Part shown: positions 10,408 to 18,784 of the stretch, one piece after another
Layout: every line of letters starts with the position of its first letter
Position numbering within the stretch: the stretch's first letter is position 1
Source of the DNA: Symbiodinium natans
Lineage: Eukaryota; Sar; Dinophyceae; Suessiales; Symbiodiniaceae
Direction: 5' to 3'
NCBI GenBank assembly: GCA_905221605.1
Contig: CAJNDS010000436.1
Location: forward strand, 30,001 to 77,500
Length of the DNA: 47,500 nt
The notes under the pieces: model-generated
Database searches by the model: none
What the model was told of the DNA's origin: nothing
Seen by the model: the letters and a program-made list of their open reading frames with translations, nothing else
Program-made: the position numbers and the translations under genes

Positions 10408-10536
10408 CGCAGTGCAGGAGTGCCCGCCGCAGTGCACGTAGTGACATGTTACGAGCGCTTGCACCTTTGCGAGTTTGGTTCGAAGCTCGTCGTAGAGAGC
10501 TCGTAGCAGCTGCAAACTCTTTGCAAGTTTGTCGGA
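10408..10536 (+). repeat. E2 split direct repeat A1
   Basis: 129 bp starting CGCAGTGCAGGAGTGCCCGC and ending GTTTGTCGGA. It matches A2 at 18226-18351 and lies about 410 bp before the YR start codon. Confidence 0.88.
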
Positions 10537-10945
10537 AAGCTTTCCCCCGCGCTCATGGTGCGAAACACTTCGGTGGCTGATGCTGTCGACTCCACTCTGG
10601 CGCCTGGCTGCACTTGGGGCGGCGACGTCCCAGCCGACACGTTGCTGCGCTTGCTCACGGGCACGAGCTGAACGGAAGTGAAGGATAGCCCGCAATGAAG
10701 AGGACGTTATGTGGGGAAGCAAGATTGGCAAGCGTGACAAGTGATTTCGTTTGCGTGCGTGTGATTTTTTGTCCCCTCTCTGTTGTTTAGTGGCGTGGCT
10801 TGCTTGTTGGGGTTGATTGCTGATGTGAGCAATGCGCTTTGCAAATGCTTGTTTGACCCAATGCTTGCAGGTCATGTTACTTCTCTGAGGCGCGTGGTAG
10901 CCGTCCAGAAGTAGGTCGTCGAGTCGCCGGTGTTGAAAGAGAGCC

Positions 10946-12604
10946 ATGGAATATCCAGACAGCTTCGCGGGCCTTGCCGAAGCGCTTGTTGATTCAGGTG
11001 TGGATCCCGAGATGCTGATGTGGCTGGAGTCCCTCGATGTAGACAACATTAGTGCAGCGGCACGCGCACTTGAAGCCGGTCGACTGCCGCCCGAGCTGTC
11101 TGGTTCAGTGCAAGCGTTGCTAACATTTGCCTTGGGGCCCGAGGTGGTCAAGCGTGGTGAAAAGAGCATGGGCGAGGCGCCGCCCGCAAAGTTGAGAAGA
11201 ACCGATCTTCCTGTCGCCAAGCCAACTGCAGCAGGCTCTTTGGCCAAGGCGTTAGAGTCGGCAAGGCCCTCAGCGCGAGAGGCTACGCTCGCTAGCTTCC
11301 AGCGTGATGTGTGGGCGCCCAGCAACCAGAAACCGCAGGCCTCTCGGTGGCGGACTTGGTCAAAGGTGTGTGACGCCTGGGGAATTCCGGCTTTGCCGCT
11401 ATCGCGGGACGGAATCGAAAAGGTGGCGGCCTCCTTCAAGGCAGGAGGGTATAGATCAGCGCGCCAGTACTTTGCCAGTGCTCGCAGAGAGCATGTGCTT
11501 CAGATGAAAGCAGAAGTGCCGCCAGATGTGCTGCTGTGCATGAGAGATGCTCTTCGTTCCCTTGAGCGTGGAATAGGTGGTCCTGCGCTTAAGGACGCAT
11601 TCCGTTTTGAAGAGGTGGTGCTGCCCAGCCCCTTCGAGGAAATTCCGAGTACCCGTCGACAGGCCGTGTGCATGTTAGTGCTGGGATGCTGGTTCCTGCT
11701 TAGAGAGATCGAGATCGCAGCGTTGCAGAGCAAGCACTTGACTGTTGATTGCGAGCGCATGGAGGTGACCCTCACACTAGCAGCAAGTAAGTGTGACCAG
11801 CAAGGCAACCTTGTTTTGCGAAAACATGGATGTTATTGCGACCACGTTCCTGCAAGAATGTGCCCGTACCATAATGCTGTGGCTTTCGAGAAGATTCGCC
11901 CGAAGAATTTGGAAGCTCCGCTTTTTCTCAGCTCTCGCGGTCATGAGTTGTCTAAACATGAGACCATCCAGTTGATCCGCAGAACACTGTCGGCGTCGCC
12001 ATTCGCTATGAAGCGTGCAGGTGCTCAGGGCCAGGCGATGCTTGAGCGTTTCAATGGCCACGTCCTTCGAGTTTCGGGTGCACAGTTTTTGGCCAGACGC
12101 CTCGTGCCTCTGCCTACCATCATGTTGTTGGGGCGGTGGGGCAGCCGCAGTGTCGAGAGATACGTGCAGGAGGCAGCCCTGGAGACATTCTCCTTGGATC
12201 AGATCTTTGACCCCTCGGTGCATGTCGCCGAGCCAGCGAAGAAGCGGGATCAGTTGAACCGCGAGGCTGTTGGAGACTCTATGGCAGCTCTGACTGAGAA
12301 GCTCGAAATCTTGGCAGCTCGCGTGGAAGCATTGCAAGAGAGGCCACCGCTCGTGGTGGGCAAGAAAGCCCATGCGCGAGACCCTCATGAACTCGACAAG
12401 CTGCCAGTCACATGGAGGACAAGGTGTGGCCTGTGGCAGTATGGTTGTGCTGCGTTCACGAGAGCGAGCGAAGCCCCTGTGGCCACACGCTGTCGCCGCT
12501 GCTTTCCAGAATGTGCCGAGGATGGTGAGATAGACAGCAACCGGGAAGAGTCAGGCTCCAACACTTCGTCAGACTCGAGCTCGTCAGACTCAGAGACAGA
12601 CTGA
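10946..12604 (+). CDS. YR: E2 tyrosine recombinase
   Basis: 552 codons from ATG 10946. It should join the circular or linear DNA copy of the element to the genome through a 3'-phosphotyrosine link. The catalytic set is visible: Arg253 in LLREIEIAAL, a possible Lys282, His372-x-x-Arg375 in GHVLRVSG, Trp398 in LGRWGS, and Tyr406 in RSVERYV. Residues 100-215 look like the helical core-binding domain. The C-terminus has a Cys module (RCGLWQYGC then CRRCFPEC), then an acidic Ser-rich tail; the same order of parts occurs in the E3 recombinase. The frame is intact although gag and pol of this element are broken. The YR stands upstream of gag, inside the A1-B2 bounds, which is not the usual position. 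Confidence 0.9.
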   Translation: MEYPDSFAGLAEALVDSGVDPEMLMWLESLDVDNISAAARALEAGRLPPELSGSVQALLTFALGPEVVKRGEKSMGEAPPAKLRRTDLPVAKPTAAGSLAKALESARPSAREATLASFQRDVWAPSNQKPQASRWRTWSKVCDAWGIPALPLSRDGIEKVAASFKAGGYRSARQYFASARREHVLQMKAEVPPDVLLCMRDALRSLERGIGGPALKDAFRFEEVVLPSPFEEIPSTRRQAVCMLVLGCWFLLREIEIAALQSKHLTVDCERMEVTLTLAASKCDQQGNLVLRKHGCYCDHVPARMCPYHNAVAFEKIRPKNLEAPLFLSSRGHELSKHETIQLIRRTLSASPFAMKRAGAQGQAMLERFNGHVLRVSGAQFLARRLVPLPTIMLLGRWGSRSVERYVQEAALETFSLDQIFDPSVHVAEPAKKRDQLNREAVGDSMAALTEKLEILAARVEALQERPPLVVGKKAHARDPHELDKLPVTWRTRCGLWQYGCAAFTRASEAPVATRCRRCFPECAEDGEIDSNREESGSNTSSDSSSSDSETD

Positions 12605-12979
12605 GATAGTGCGAATAACTTGTACATTGTGTTGAGATGTATTGCGCCGCACGCGCGCTTGCGCCGCACGTGCGCCAGCGCCGCGCGAGCGCTGTGGGGA
12701 ATGAGAACTTATTTGCGCCGCTCGTGCGTCATATCTTATTGCGCCGCACGTGCGCAGCGAGTGTGCGGATTGGGGACAGCAGAAAGGGTGTCGTGAAATG
12801 CTGCTTCCAGCCGAGCACGATCATGGTCATGGTGTGGACAGGAACCAGTGGTTGTTGTAGCTCCGGATACCTTGATTTGCTTTACATTTTGCCAGCGCTT
12901 TGCTTGAAGGATCCGTTTCTGTAGCGTTGTGCCCCAGCAGTGTTTCCGTTCCGCTGAATTTTGTGTAAAGTCACAGGCG
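12605..12979 (+). repeat. YR-gag spacer of E2 with GC-rich palindromic repeats
   Basis: Non-coding spacer. Between about 12640 and 12765 there are four imperfect copies of a TTGCGCCGCACGTGCGC motif, each partly self-complementary. They could fold as hairpins in RNA or mark a binding site; no such cluster is evident in the E3 or E4 spacers. Confidence 0.6.
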
Positions 12980-13740
12980 ATGGCGGTCGTGCATGCGTCC
13001 TTCCAACAAGCGATGGAGCAAGCGGGCATCCCTAGTGACATCCAGAAGTACATTGTCAGCCGCGACATTACATCAGTTGAGGTGATGGCGTCCATAGCCT
13101 TCAAGGTGGAGGAGGTGGACGAAATTTTGGCAAAGCCGCTCGAGTCGGAGTTTGAGCTCCCAGGTGGGGAAAAGATTCTGCTGTCAAAGCTTGAGTTCCC
13201 CATTGCGAAGGCCAAGCTTCGATACTTGTGGCGCAAATGCTTCAAGGATTGCAGCCTTGGCGAAGCACCAACGGTGCCGACACTGCCGGCATCCACACCA
13301 GCGGCTTCGGTGACTAAGTCTTCGTCCAAAGAGCTTCCCAGTGGTTACTGGCAGCAGCAAGTCGCAAAGTTTGAAGCTGTCAAGATCGGAGACGAGACCC
13401 GAAAGTTTCCGCAAGAGAAGCTGATCGGTGCAGAGACAGTAGTTGCTCGCGTGGTGCACGAGATGCGCGCAGAGAGTCACACAGCTATTGGGCTTCACGA
13501 GGTGGTCCAGGCTCGTTACTTTGAATCGTCCGGGAACCCCAACCCCCTATGCGTTGCGAAGAAGAAAAGAAGCAGAAGGCCCAGGGTGCGATTTTGACCC
13601 TCAACTCTGACTATCAGATTGAGACCGAAGCAGATGCCCCGTGGCGCCCGAAAAGCGTGCTCTCGTTCGTGGACTGCTTGGACTCCATTCGTGTCCTGAT
13701 GATCTTTGTTGAAATGGGTAGCGAGTCGGCTGTCTCGAAG

Positions 13741-14080
13741 CTAAATTGTGCGGAGCGAAGCAAAGCACATGAGTCGTCTCGTGGGTTTGATCTTGTATGG
13801 TAAGTCCGAGCGCGGCTAGCTGCTCGAGCCGGGTACAGTTTGTGGATAGGCCTCGGGCAGAAAGGGATTCTAGCCGCGTTTTAGCTGCCCACCGCCGCCC
13901 CATTCGCCTCCGGGAAATTTGTGGTTCCATGCTAGACTCTCAAAACGAGAGGATGTCACAAGCCTTCAACTGCGCATCCCTGGTAGAAAAGATCAGAGCG
14001 CGAGTTGTCTGCATGTGGGTGTCACGGCAGTGAGGGCTGGTGGGTGGGTTTTCTTGCATATAGTAGAAAACATAGAGACG
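13741..14080 (+). mobile_element. Solo A-B unit of the E3 family inserted in E2 gag
   Basis: Made of A (13741-13888), a C-rich spacer (13889-13911) and B (13912-14080), matching A2-spacer-B2 of E3 at 31274-31610 with scattered differences. It is the equivalent of a solo LTR for split-repeat elements. No multi-base target duplication is visible; one G can be assigned to either end, as expected for strand exchange by a tyrosine recombinase. Its length of 340 shifts the frame by one. Confidence 0.85.
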
Positions 14081-14545
14081 TACATTGATTGGTTTGAGAA
14101 GCAAGTGCGGTCAAGGACAAGCAAACTGGAGCAGTTGAGGTTGTACTGGGAAGCATGTGCGTGGCGGATTGCTCTTGCTTTGAGGTCCAAGAGAACTTTC
14201 AAGTCGATCACGGAAGAGATCATCCTGGACAACCAAGCGCTCCAGGACGCTGTCTCCAGGGACGTCGTGATCTTAGACCGTGCTGGGCGTCAACGATTCC
14301 GCTATGACCAGCAGGACGTCGACCGCAACGGCAAAGGGAAAGGCAAGACTAAGACGAAGACTCGCGGTGGCAAGGGTTATTGGGACGATCGCCGATGGGA
14401 GCGACGGAATGATAGCTGGCGGCCGGGCCCCTACGCCTCCAACTACCAGACCCCATCGTGGTCTTCGTGGCACGGTTCCTCGTGGTCATCCTGGCAGCAG
14501 AAGAGCCACCAGTACGGGCAGGAGGACAAGAACTCGCAAAGGGAG

Positions 14546-14548
14546 TAG
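14546..14548 (+). promoter_or_regulatory. In-frame TAG between gag and pol of E2 (candidate readthrough site)
   Basis: The stop is followed by GGA CAG in a frame open into the methyltransferase. UAG followed by GGA is also the start of the known gammaretroviral gag-pol readthrough context, though the wider pseudoknot signal is not evident by eye. Confidence 0.5.
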
Positions 14549-16045
14549 GGACAGCGCGGGCCGTTCGACAAAGATGTTGAATCGGACGGACCCGACACCG
14601 ATGCCAGCTTATCAACAGTCAGATTAGTTCCGGCTGTCGATGTGCAGCCGACCGGGCATGGGCAAAAGCGGAAGCAGGAGGATCCGCGAGGACCCCTCCC
14701 TCGAAAATTCCGCAGTTGCATGCCACGCGAGACTGAGTCCGTCGACGCAATACTGTTGAGCTTTTTCGATGGCATTGGCACGGCTGCGTTGGTTTTCCAG
14801 CAGATCCTTGAGGAGAAATCCTGGAAGGGGCACATGATATTGTGGGAGTCTGACGAGGACCTAGCAGCGTTGACAAAGGAGCACTTTCCGAAGGCAGATC
14901 ACAGGGGTGATGTTGACAACGAGCGTGTTGCGGATCTGATTGAGCGCTTGGACGCTATCGACCCGGGACGCAAGGCTACTGTCATCATCGCGGGCGGTCC
15001 TCCCTGCCATGATTATAGTAGGATTCGTTCTTCCGCTCCAGGTGCTCAGGGTTTGGAAGGCTCGAAATTCGTTCGCTTTGCCGAGCTGGTCAAAGAGCTG
15101 GAGAGGAGTTGGGGAAGGCCCCAAGCAGTGTTGATCGTGGAAAATGTCCTCCCGCAGAACAAGGCCGACATCAGGGCGTTCGAGAAGGCTTTGGCCGCGC
15201 AGGCAGTGATGCACGACTCTAGCGACTTCGGGATCATTTCGCGACCAAGAGTGTGGTGGACACGCGTTCCGTGGCAGCAAGTCAGTCATCGCTCTGATTG
15301 CCCTGCCAAACTGCGTTGGTCAACGCACCAGGGAGTTCCTCGCGTCACCTTTGCAGTCCATCCGGACAAGATTGATGATTTCGACTTGGGGGGCCTGAAG
15401 TGGCCTAGCGTCTTGCTGGACCGCGTTGGTGTGTTGCCTTGTTTGACAACGCCGTCCGAGAGCCCAGAAGGTCGGCCTGCGCCGCGAAGCAGCAAAGGCA
15501 AGGTCGATAGCCAAACTCAGGCACGTTGGCTACAAGACAATCGCAGTTATGCTCCCTGGCATTACCAGGATAAAAACATGTTCACGGACAAGTCGGGTGC
15601 CTTTCGTCTAGCCACAGCGGAAGTGAAGGAGCAGTTGCACCATCTTCCGTGCGGTTGGACAAGAAAGCTGCGCGACAAGGCCCGCCACCGCGCGCTTGCG
15701 AACGGCTGGCATCTGCGAGCGGCCAAGTTGTTCTTTCTCTTCGGCTTGTTGTCAACCGAGGCTGGGGCATTGCATCCACAACCAAAACCATTGGGATGCG
15801 ATGCCATTGAGTGCATGGTGCGTATTTGGGAGTCGGCGCCGCTCCTCAACGGTCCAGGTGTTCCTACGTTGGCTGATGCGGATGATCTCTCTGACATCGT
15901 TGACCCGTATGAGCATTGGGCAGCTTCTCAGCAGTGTCGGCATTCAGCGCAGCAGGATCCGCGAATCGAGCCAGGGCTTCTGCAATGGGGCTCCCTGTGT
16001 GGCGACACTTCCGCAACGTGTTGCCTGAGATGCGACGGGCAGTGA
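14549..16045 (+). CDS. E2 Pol, N-terminal part: cytosine-5 DNA methyltransferase domain
   Basis: Open from the codon after the gag TAG. It transfers a methyl group from SAM to cytosine C5. Motif I is SFFDGIGTAALVF (about 14758), motif IV GGPPCHDYSR with the catalytic Cys codon at 15005, motif VI VENV near 15137, motif VIII ISRPRVWW near 15233, and a motif X-like NGWHLRAAKLFF near 15702. It is compact, with no BAH or PWWP domain and a short target-recognition region, nearest in style to DNMT3-like enzymes. Cytosine methyltransferases inside dinoflagellate retrotransposons are known (de Mendoza and colleagues, 2018). The frame ends in TGA at 16043-16045, but after about 15916 the pol-like sequence moves to another frame, so this stop is probably the result of a frameshift. 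All catalytic motifs are intact. Confidence 0.92.
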   Translation, partial: GQRGPFDKDVESDGPDTDASLSTVRLVPAVDVQPTGHGQKRKQEDPRGPLPRKFRSCMPRETESVDAILLSFFDGIGTAALVFQQILEEKSWKGHMILWESDEDLAALTKEHFPKADHRGDVDNERVADLIERLDAIDPGRKATVIIAGGPPCHDYSRIRSSAPGAQGLEGSKFVRFAELVKELERSWGRPQAVLIVENVLPQNKADIRAFEKALAAQAVMHDSSDFGIISRPRVWWTRVPWQQVSHRSDCPAKLRWSTHQGVPRVTFAVHPDKIDDFDLGGLKWPSVLLDRVGVLPCLTTPSESPEGRPAPRSSKGKVDSQTQARWLQDNRSYAPWHYQDKNMFTDKSGAFRLATAEVKEQLHHLPCGWTRKLRDKARHRALANGWHLRAAKLFFLFGLLSTEAGALHPQPKPLGCDAIECMVRIWESAPLLNGPGVPTLADADDLSDIVDPYEHWAASQQCRHSAQQDPRIEPGLLQWGSLCGDTSATCCLRCDGQ

Positions 16046-16290
16046 CCCGGGCCGTGGAAGAGCTCGTTGCGGACCGGGAGGAAGAGACAGCGGCGTGGTT
16101 CCGACAGTGTCCTCCGCACATTCAGAAGGCATATTACTCTCAGTCAGGTAGGGCTTCTGTGCAAGTACCAGTGATTCGGGAACTTGCTACGCGCCTTGGT
16201 TGGAAAGACATGACTATCTTCGAAGAAATGGAGCGCGGCTTCCCCATGTTGGGCATGTTGGTTGGAGGCTGCGTCATGACGGGCGCTATG
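15916..16290 (+). pseudogene. E2 Pol linker segment in a third frame
   Basis: Frame 1 carries a stretch ending IFEEMERGFPMLGMLVGG that matches, in position and pattern, the E1 pol segment LIQHLSQGFPLLGWLEPSG between the N-terminal domain and RT. The true pol path is therefore frame 2, then frame 1 (from about 15916), then frame 3 (from about 16280), implying two indels. No GT-AG pair of reasonable length explains the shifts. Confidence 0.7.
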
Positions 16291-17993
16291 ATAACCCGGT
16301 GCCAGTCAAGGATTTCTTCCAGGAGAACTTTGCCTTCGTAACCTCCCGCTTACGAAGGGCGCGCGTCGACAAGGACTGGGAGGCCATGGCCGACGAGATC
16401 GCAGCGGATGTGAAGTGCGGTCGCATGGAGGGGCCATTTGCCATGCCTGAGTGTTGGGGCGTTAAGGGTGTCGCCTTGTCAAAGTACGAGCACACAGCAG
16501 CCTTGCTTTCTGGTCCTCAAGAGCATGTCCCCTGTTGCTTTGCGTTTGCCGTGCATCAGATTGGTTCGGATGGGCAGCCCAAAGTGCGCCGAGCCGAAGA
16601 CTGGCGTAGCTCGGGGGCGAATGCGACCGTGGGGGTGCCGGATTCACCGGCGTACCGTGATATCACCGCGTTTGTGGAGCTGGCCAGAGCGATCAGGAAG
16701 AATAACAGCCCAGCAGATGGCGCAGTGCAGCTGTGGGGTGTGGACCACGAGGCGGCGTACAGACAGTTTCCAGTAAGCGAGCCGAATCACACGTGGGTCA
16801 TCCTTTCTACGCCTTCGGGCCCAACTCTGTGGAAGCACAATGTGCTTATGTTTGGGAGCACAGCGTCAGTGTGGAGCTACTGCAGAATAGCGGACTTGCT
16901 GGCGTGGCTATCAAGGGCTCTGCTATTGGTGCCACTCTTGCATTTCGTGGATGATTTTGGATCCGACGAGCCGGCTGACACGGTCATTTCGGCCTATGAG
17001 GAGACGCTTGCAACTTGTCGAGCGCTGGGCTTCAAGTTCAAAGAGGCCAAGGCCCAGCCGCCTGCAAAACGGCATAAGCTCCTCGGCGTTTCAGCTGCTT
17101 TCGAAAACGACAGGGCTGTGATCGAATGTGCCGATGACCGGAGACAACGGCTGGACTCGATGTTGCTCCAGATCCTCCTCGAGGACCAGCTCAAGCCTCG
17201 CGAGGCCTCTGCCATAGCGGGAAAGCTTCCGTTCATTGCGCAGTCCATGTTTGGCAAAGCGAGCATGGCAGCGATTCGTCCATTCCACCAGAGAGCTCAG
17301 GCGTCTGCTTTCAGAACCCAACAGCAAGGTTGGAAATTAAACTCGGCACTAAGGTCAGCGATTGCGTACCTCAGGTATCGGTTAGCGCACGGTGAGCCGC
17401 GGATCGTCCAGTTTGATGTGCGGCACAGATCGGTGATCTACGCGGATGCCTTCTTCAACCTCCATGGCAAGAGCTACAAAGTGTCGGAGGCTGACAACAT
17501 CCCAGACTGGGGACGGGAGTGCCCGGCTTCCTTCTTGAACGGCGTGGGCTTCGTTGTTTGTCTTGGTGATGTGACCCTTTATGCGTATGGCATCGTCCCC
17601 TATTGGTTTGTAAGATACTTCACGAGTCGGCGAGCCTTTATCTATATGTTGGAGATTTTGGGACAAGTGTTGCCGCTCATCGCCTTAGAGTCGCGACTGC
17701 ACCGGCACTGCGTGTTGTTCGTGGACAATGAGCCAGCAAAGCAGGCTCTCATGAAAGGCTACGGGAAAGACGATTGCATCAACCGGCTTGTGCAGACCGC
17801 GTGGGTCTTCATCGAGAAGAAGAAACTCCAGCCCGAGTGGCAACGAGTGTGCAGCTCTGCAAATGTTTCCGACTCCGTCAGCAGAGGCAACTTTGACTTG
17901 GCGGAAAGCATGGGTTGGAAGCGCTTCCACTTCAACTGGGAGGAGACGTTGCAGCAGCTGTTGGATGAGTGTCTGCAGGGCCCGCTGAGATAG
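16200..17993 (+). CDS. pol: E2 Pol, C-terminal part: reverse transcriptase and RNase H
   Basis: Frame 3; the first 25 codons or so are probably out of the ancestral frame. The RT has motif A WGVDHEAAYRQF (Asp codon 16743), motif B VLMFGSTASVW, and motif C HFVDDFGSD (Asp codons 16950 and 16953). RNase H follows: IYADAFFN (Asp), FIYMLEILG (Glu), LFVDNEPAK (Asp), and NVSDSVSRG (Asp) near the C-terminus. The domain order and the AYRQ and DD forms agree with E1 pol, so E1 and E2 form one subfamily. The stop at 17991-17993 lies 49 bp before repeat B1. It should make the DNA copy of the element RNA as part of a Gag-methyltransferase-RT polyprotein. Confidence 0.9.
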   Translation: MERHDYLRRNGARLPHVGHVGWRLRHDGRYDNPVPVKDFFQENFAFVTSRLRRARVDKDWEAMADEIAADVKCGRMEGPFAMPECWGVKGVALSKYEHTAALLSGPQEHVPCCFAFAVHQIGSDGQPKVRRAEDWRSSGANATVGVPDSPAYRDITAFVELARAIRKNNSPADGAVQLWGVDHEAAYRQFPVSEPNHTWVILSTPSGPTLWKHNVLMFGSTASVWSYCRIADLLAWLSRALLLVPLLHFVDDFGSDEPADTVISAYEETLATCRALGFKFKEAKAQPPAKRHKLLGVSAAFENDRAVIECADDRRQRLDSMLLQILLEDQLKPREASAIAGKLPFIAQSMFGKASMAAIRPFHQRAQASAFRTQQQGWKLNSALRSAIAYLRYRLAHGEPRIVQFDVRHRSVIYADAFFNLHGKSYKVSEADNIPDWGRECPASFLNGVGFVVCLGDVTLYAYGIVPYWFVRYFTSRRAFIYMLEILGQVLPLIALESRLHRHCVLFVDNEPAKQALMKGYGKDDCINRLVQTAWVFIEKKKLQPEWQRVCSSANVSDSVSRGNFDLAESMGWKRFHFNWEETLQQLLDECLQGPLR

Positions 17994-18042
17994 TGAGGGG
18001 GCTTGTAAGTGCGAGAAGATGGGTCGCAGGCGTCGCACCTTT

Positions 18043-18225
18043 GGTAGCAGGATCTGACTGCGCCCGATCGGGTTGCGCAAGATCAAGACCTGCCGCCGCC
18101 TGCCGATGTCCCGCCAAAAGAGGGCGTCTGTCGCGCAGGGTTGTATGTAGGGTGCGACTGATTGCGAGTGTGTTGCGTCACTGTGCAGTTGTGAGTTGTT
18201 GCGAGTGCTTCGCGCGAGTATGTCT
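18043..18225 (+). repeat. E2 split direct repeat B1
   Basis: 183 bp, starting GGTAGCAGGATCTGACTGCG and ending GAGTATGTCT; repeated at 18378-18560 (offset 335). Confidence 0.92.
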
Positions 18226-18351
18226 CGCAGCGCAGGAGTGCCCGCAGTGCACGTAGTGACATGTTACGAGCGCTTGCACCTTTGCGAGTTTGGTTCGAAG
18301 CTCGTCGTAGAGAGCTCGTAGCAGCTGCAAACTCTTTGCAAGTTTGTCGGA
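18226..18351 (+). repeat. E2 split direct repeat A2
   Basis: 126 bp matching A1 (10408-10536) with a 3-bp deletion. It directly abuts B1. Confidence 0.9.
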
Positions 18352-18377
18352 CCCGCCCACTCCGCCCAAATCGGTGG
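18352..18377 (+). other. C-rich spacer between A2 and B2 of E2
   Basis: 26 bp with CCCGCCCACTCCGCCC followed by AAATCGGTGG, which can pair with CCGCC. It corresponds to the C-rich blocks at 3979-3995 (E1) and 31423-31445 (E3). Confidence 0.8.
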
Positions 18378-18560
18378 GGTAGCAGGATCTGACTGCGCCC
18401 GATCGGGTTGCGCAAGATCAAGACCTGCCGCCGCCTGCCGATGTCCCGCCAAAAGAGGGCGTCTGTCGCGCAGGGTTGTATGTAGGGTGCGACTGATTGC
18501 GAGTGTGTTGCGTCACTGTGCAGTTGTGAGTTGTTGCGAGTGCTTCGCGCGAGTATGTCT
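18378..18560 (+). repeat. E2 split direct repeat B2
   Basis: Second copy of the 183-bp B unit; its end marks the right boundary of E2. Confidence 0.92.
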
Positions 18561-18677
18561 GCTTAAAAGTTAGCAGTGCAGGCTTTCTTCTCTCCTTGTT
18601 TGTTTGAGTGCTTGAAGATCTCTCAAATGATCTTGCATGTGTTCTCTGTGCGCCATACCCTAAGCCAGGGCAATGGA

Positions 18678-18784
18678 CAATGCAAGGATCGCCTGAGATG
18701 CTCCCCCGTTGCAAAACGAAGGTTTGCAGTGCTCTTCGTGTCTTTAGCTTAACTGTGCAGGTGAGAGCGTGAGTAAGAATAAAG
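18678..18784 (+). repeat. Repeat family T, copy 2, right of E2
   Basis: Matches 10026-10134 with several substitutions. Confidence 0.88.

Larger units (their letters stand above)
12980..14548 (+). pseudogene. gag: E2 Gag-like gene, broken by a frameshift and a 340-bp insertion
   Basis: Starts at ATG 12980 (MAVVHASFQQAMEQAG), comparable in position and style to the E4 gag start. The first frame stops at 13597; similarity to the E4 gag layout continues in the next frame from about 13550, so there is a frameshift near 13550-13597. At 13741-14080 a solo repeat unit of the E3 family interrupts the gene; taking it out joins AAG to TAC in frame. The last part (14081-14548) has a helical stretch, then a Gly/Lys-rich and Trp/Ser/Arg-rich basic tail. 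It lacks the Cys/His knuckle seen in the other three gags. It ends in TAG, with pol following in frame. Confidence 0.78.
10408..18560 (+). mobile_element. E2: YR retrotransposon with DNA methyltransferase in pol, split direct repeats
   Basis: About 8.15 kb bounded by A1 (10408-10536) and B2 (18378-18560). Gene order is YR (10946-12604), gag (from 12980), in-frame TAG, then pol with methyltransferase, RT and RNase H to 17993, then B1-A2-B2. B1 and B2 look identical, and A1 and A2 differ by a 3-bp indel and a substitution or so. Despite this, gag has one frameshift and a 340-bp insertion, and pol has two frameshifts. YR is intact. Confidence 0.85.

Noticed and set aside
10270-11439. 389-codon antisense ORF
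   Set aside because: It lies across repeat A1 and the start of the E2 recombinase on the opposite strand, with no domain; a shadow of GC-rich coding sequence.
13741-14080. The insert in E2 gag as a spliceosomal intron or introner
   Set aside because: No GT/GC-AG boundaries that also restore the frame; it matches terminal repeats of E3, and its halves occur separately at the E3 ends.
10026-18784. Repeat T pair as the ends of E2
   Set aside because: They lie outside the A1 and B2 boundaries by several hundred and about 120 bp, and are more diverged than the split repeats.
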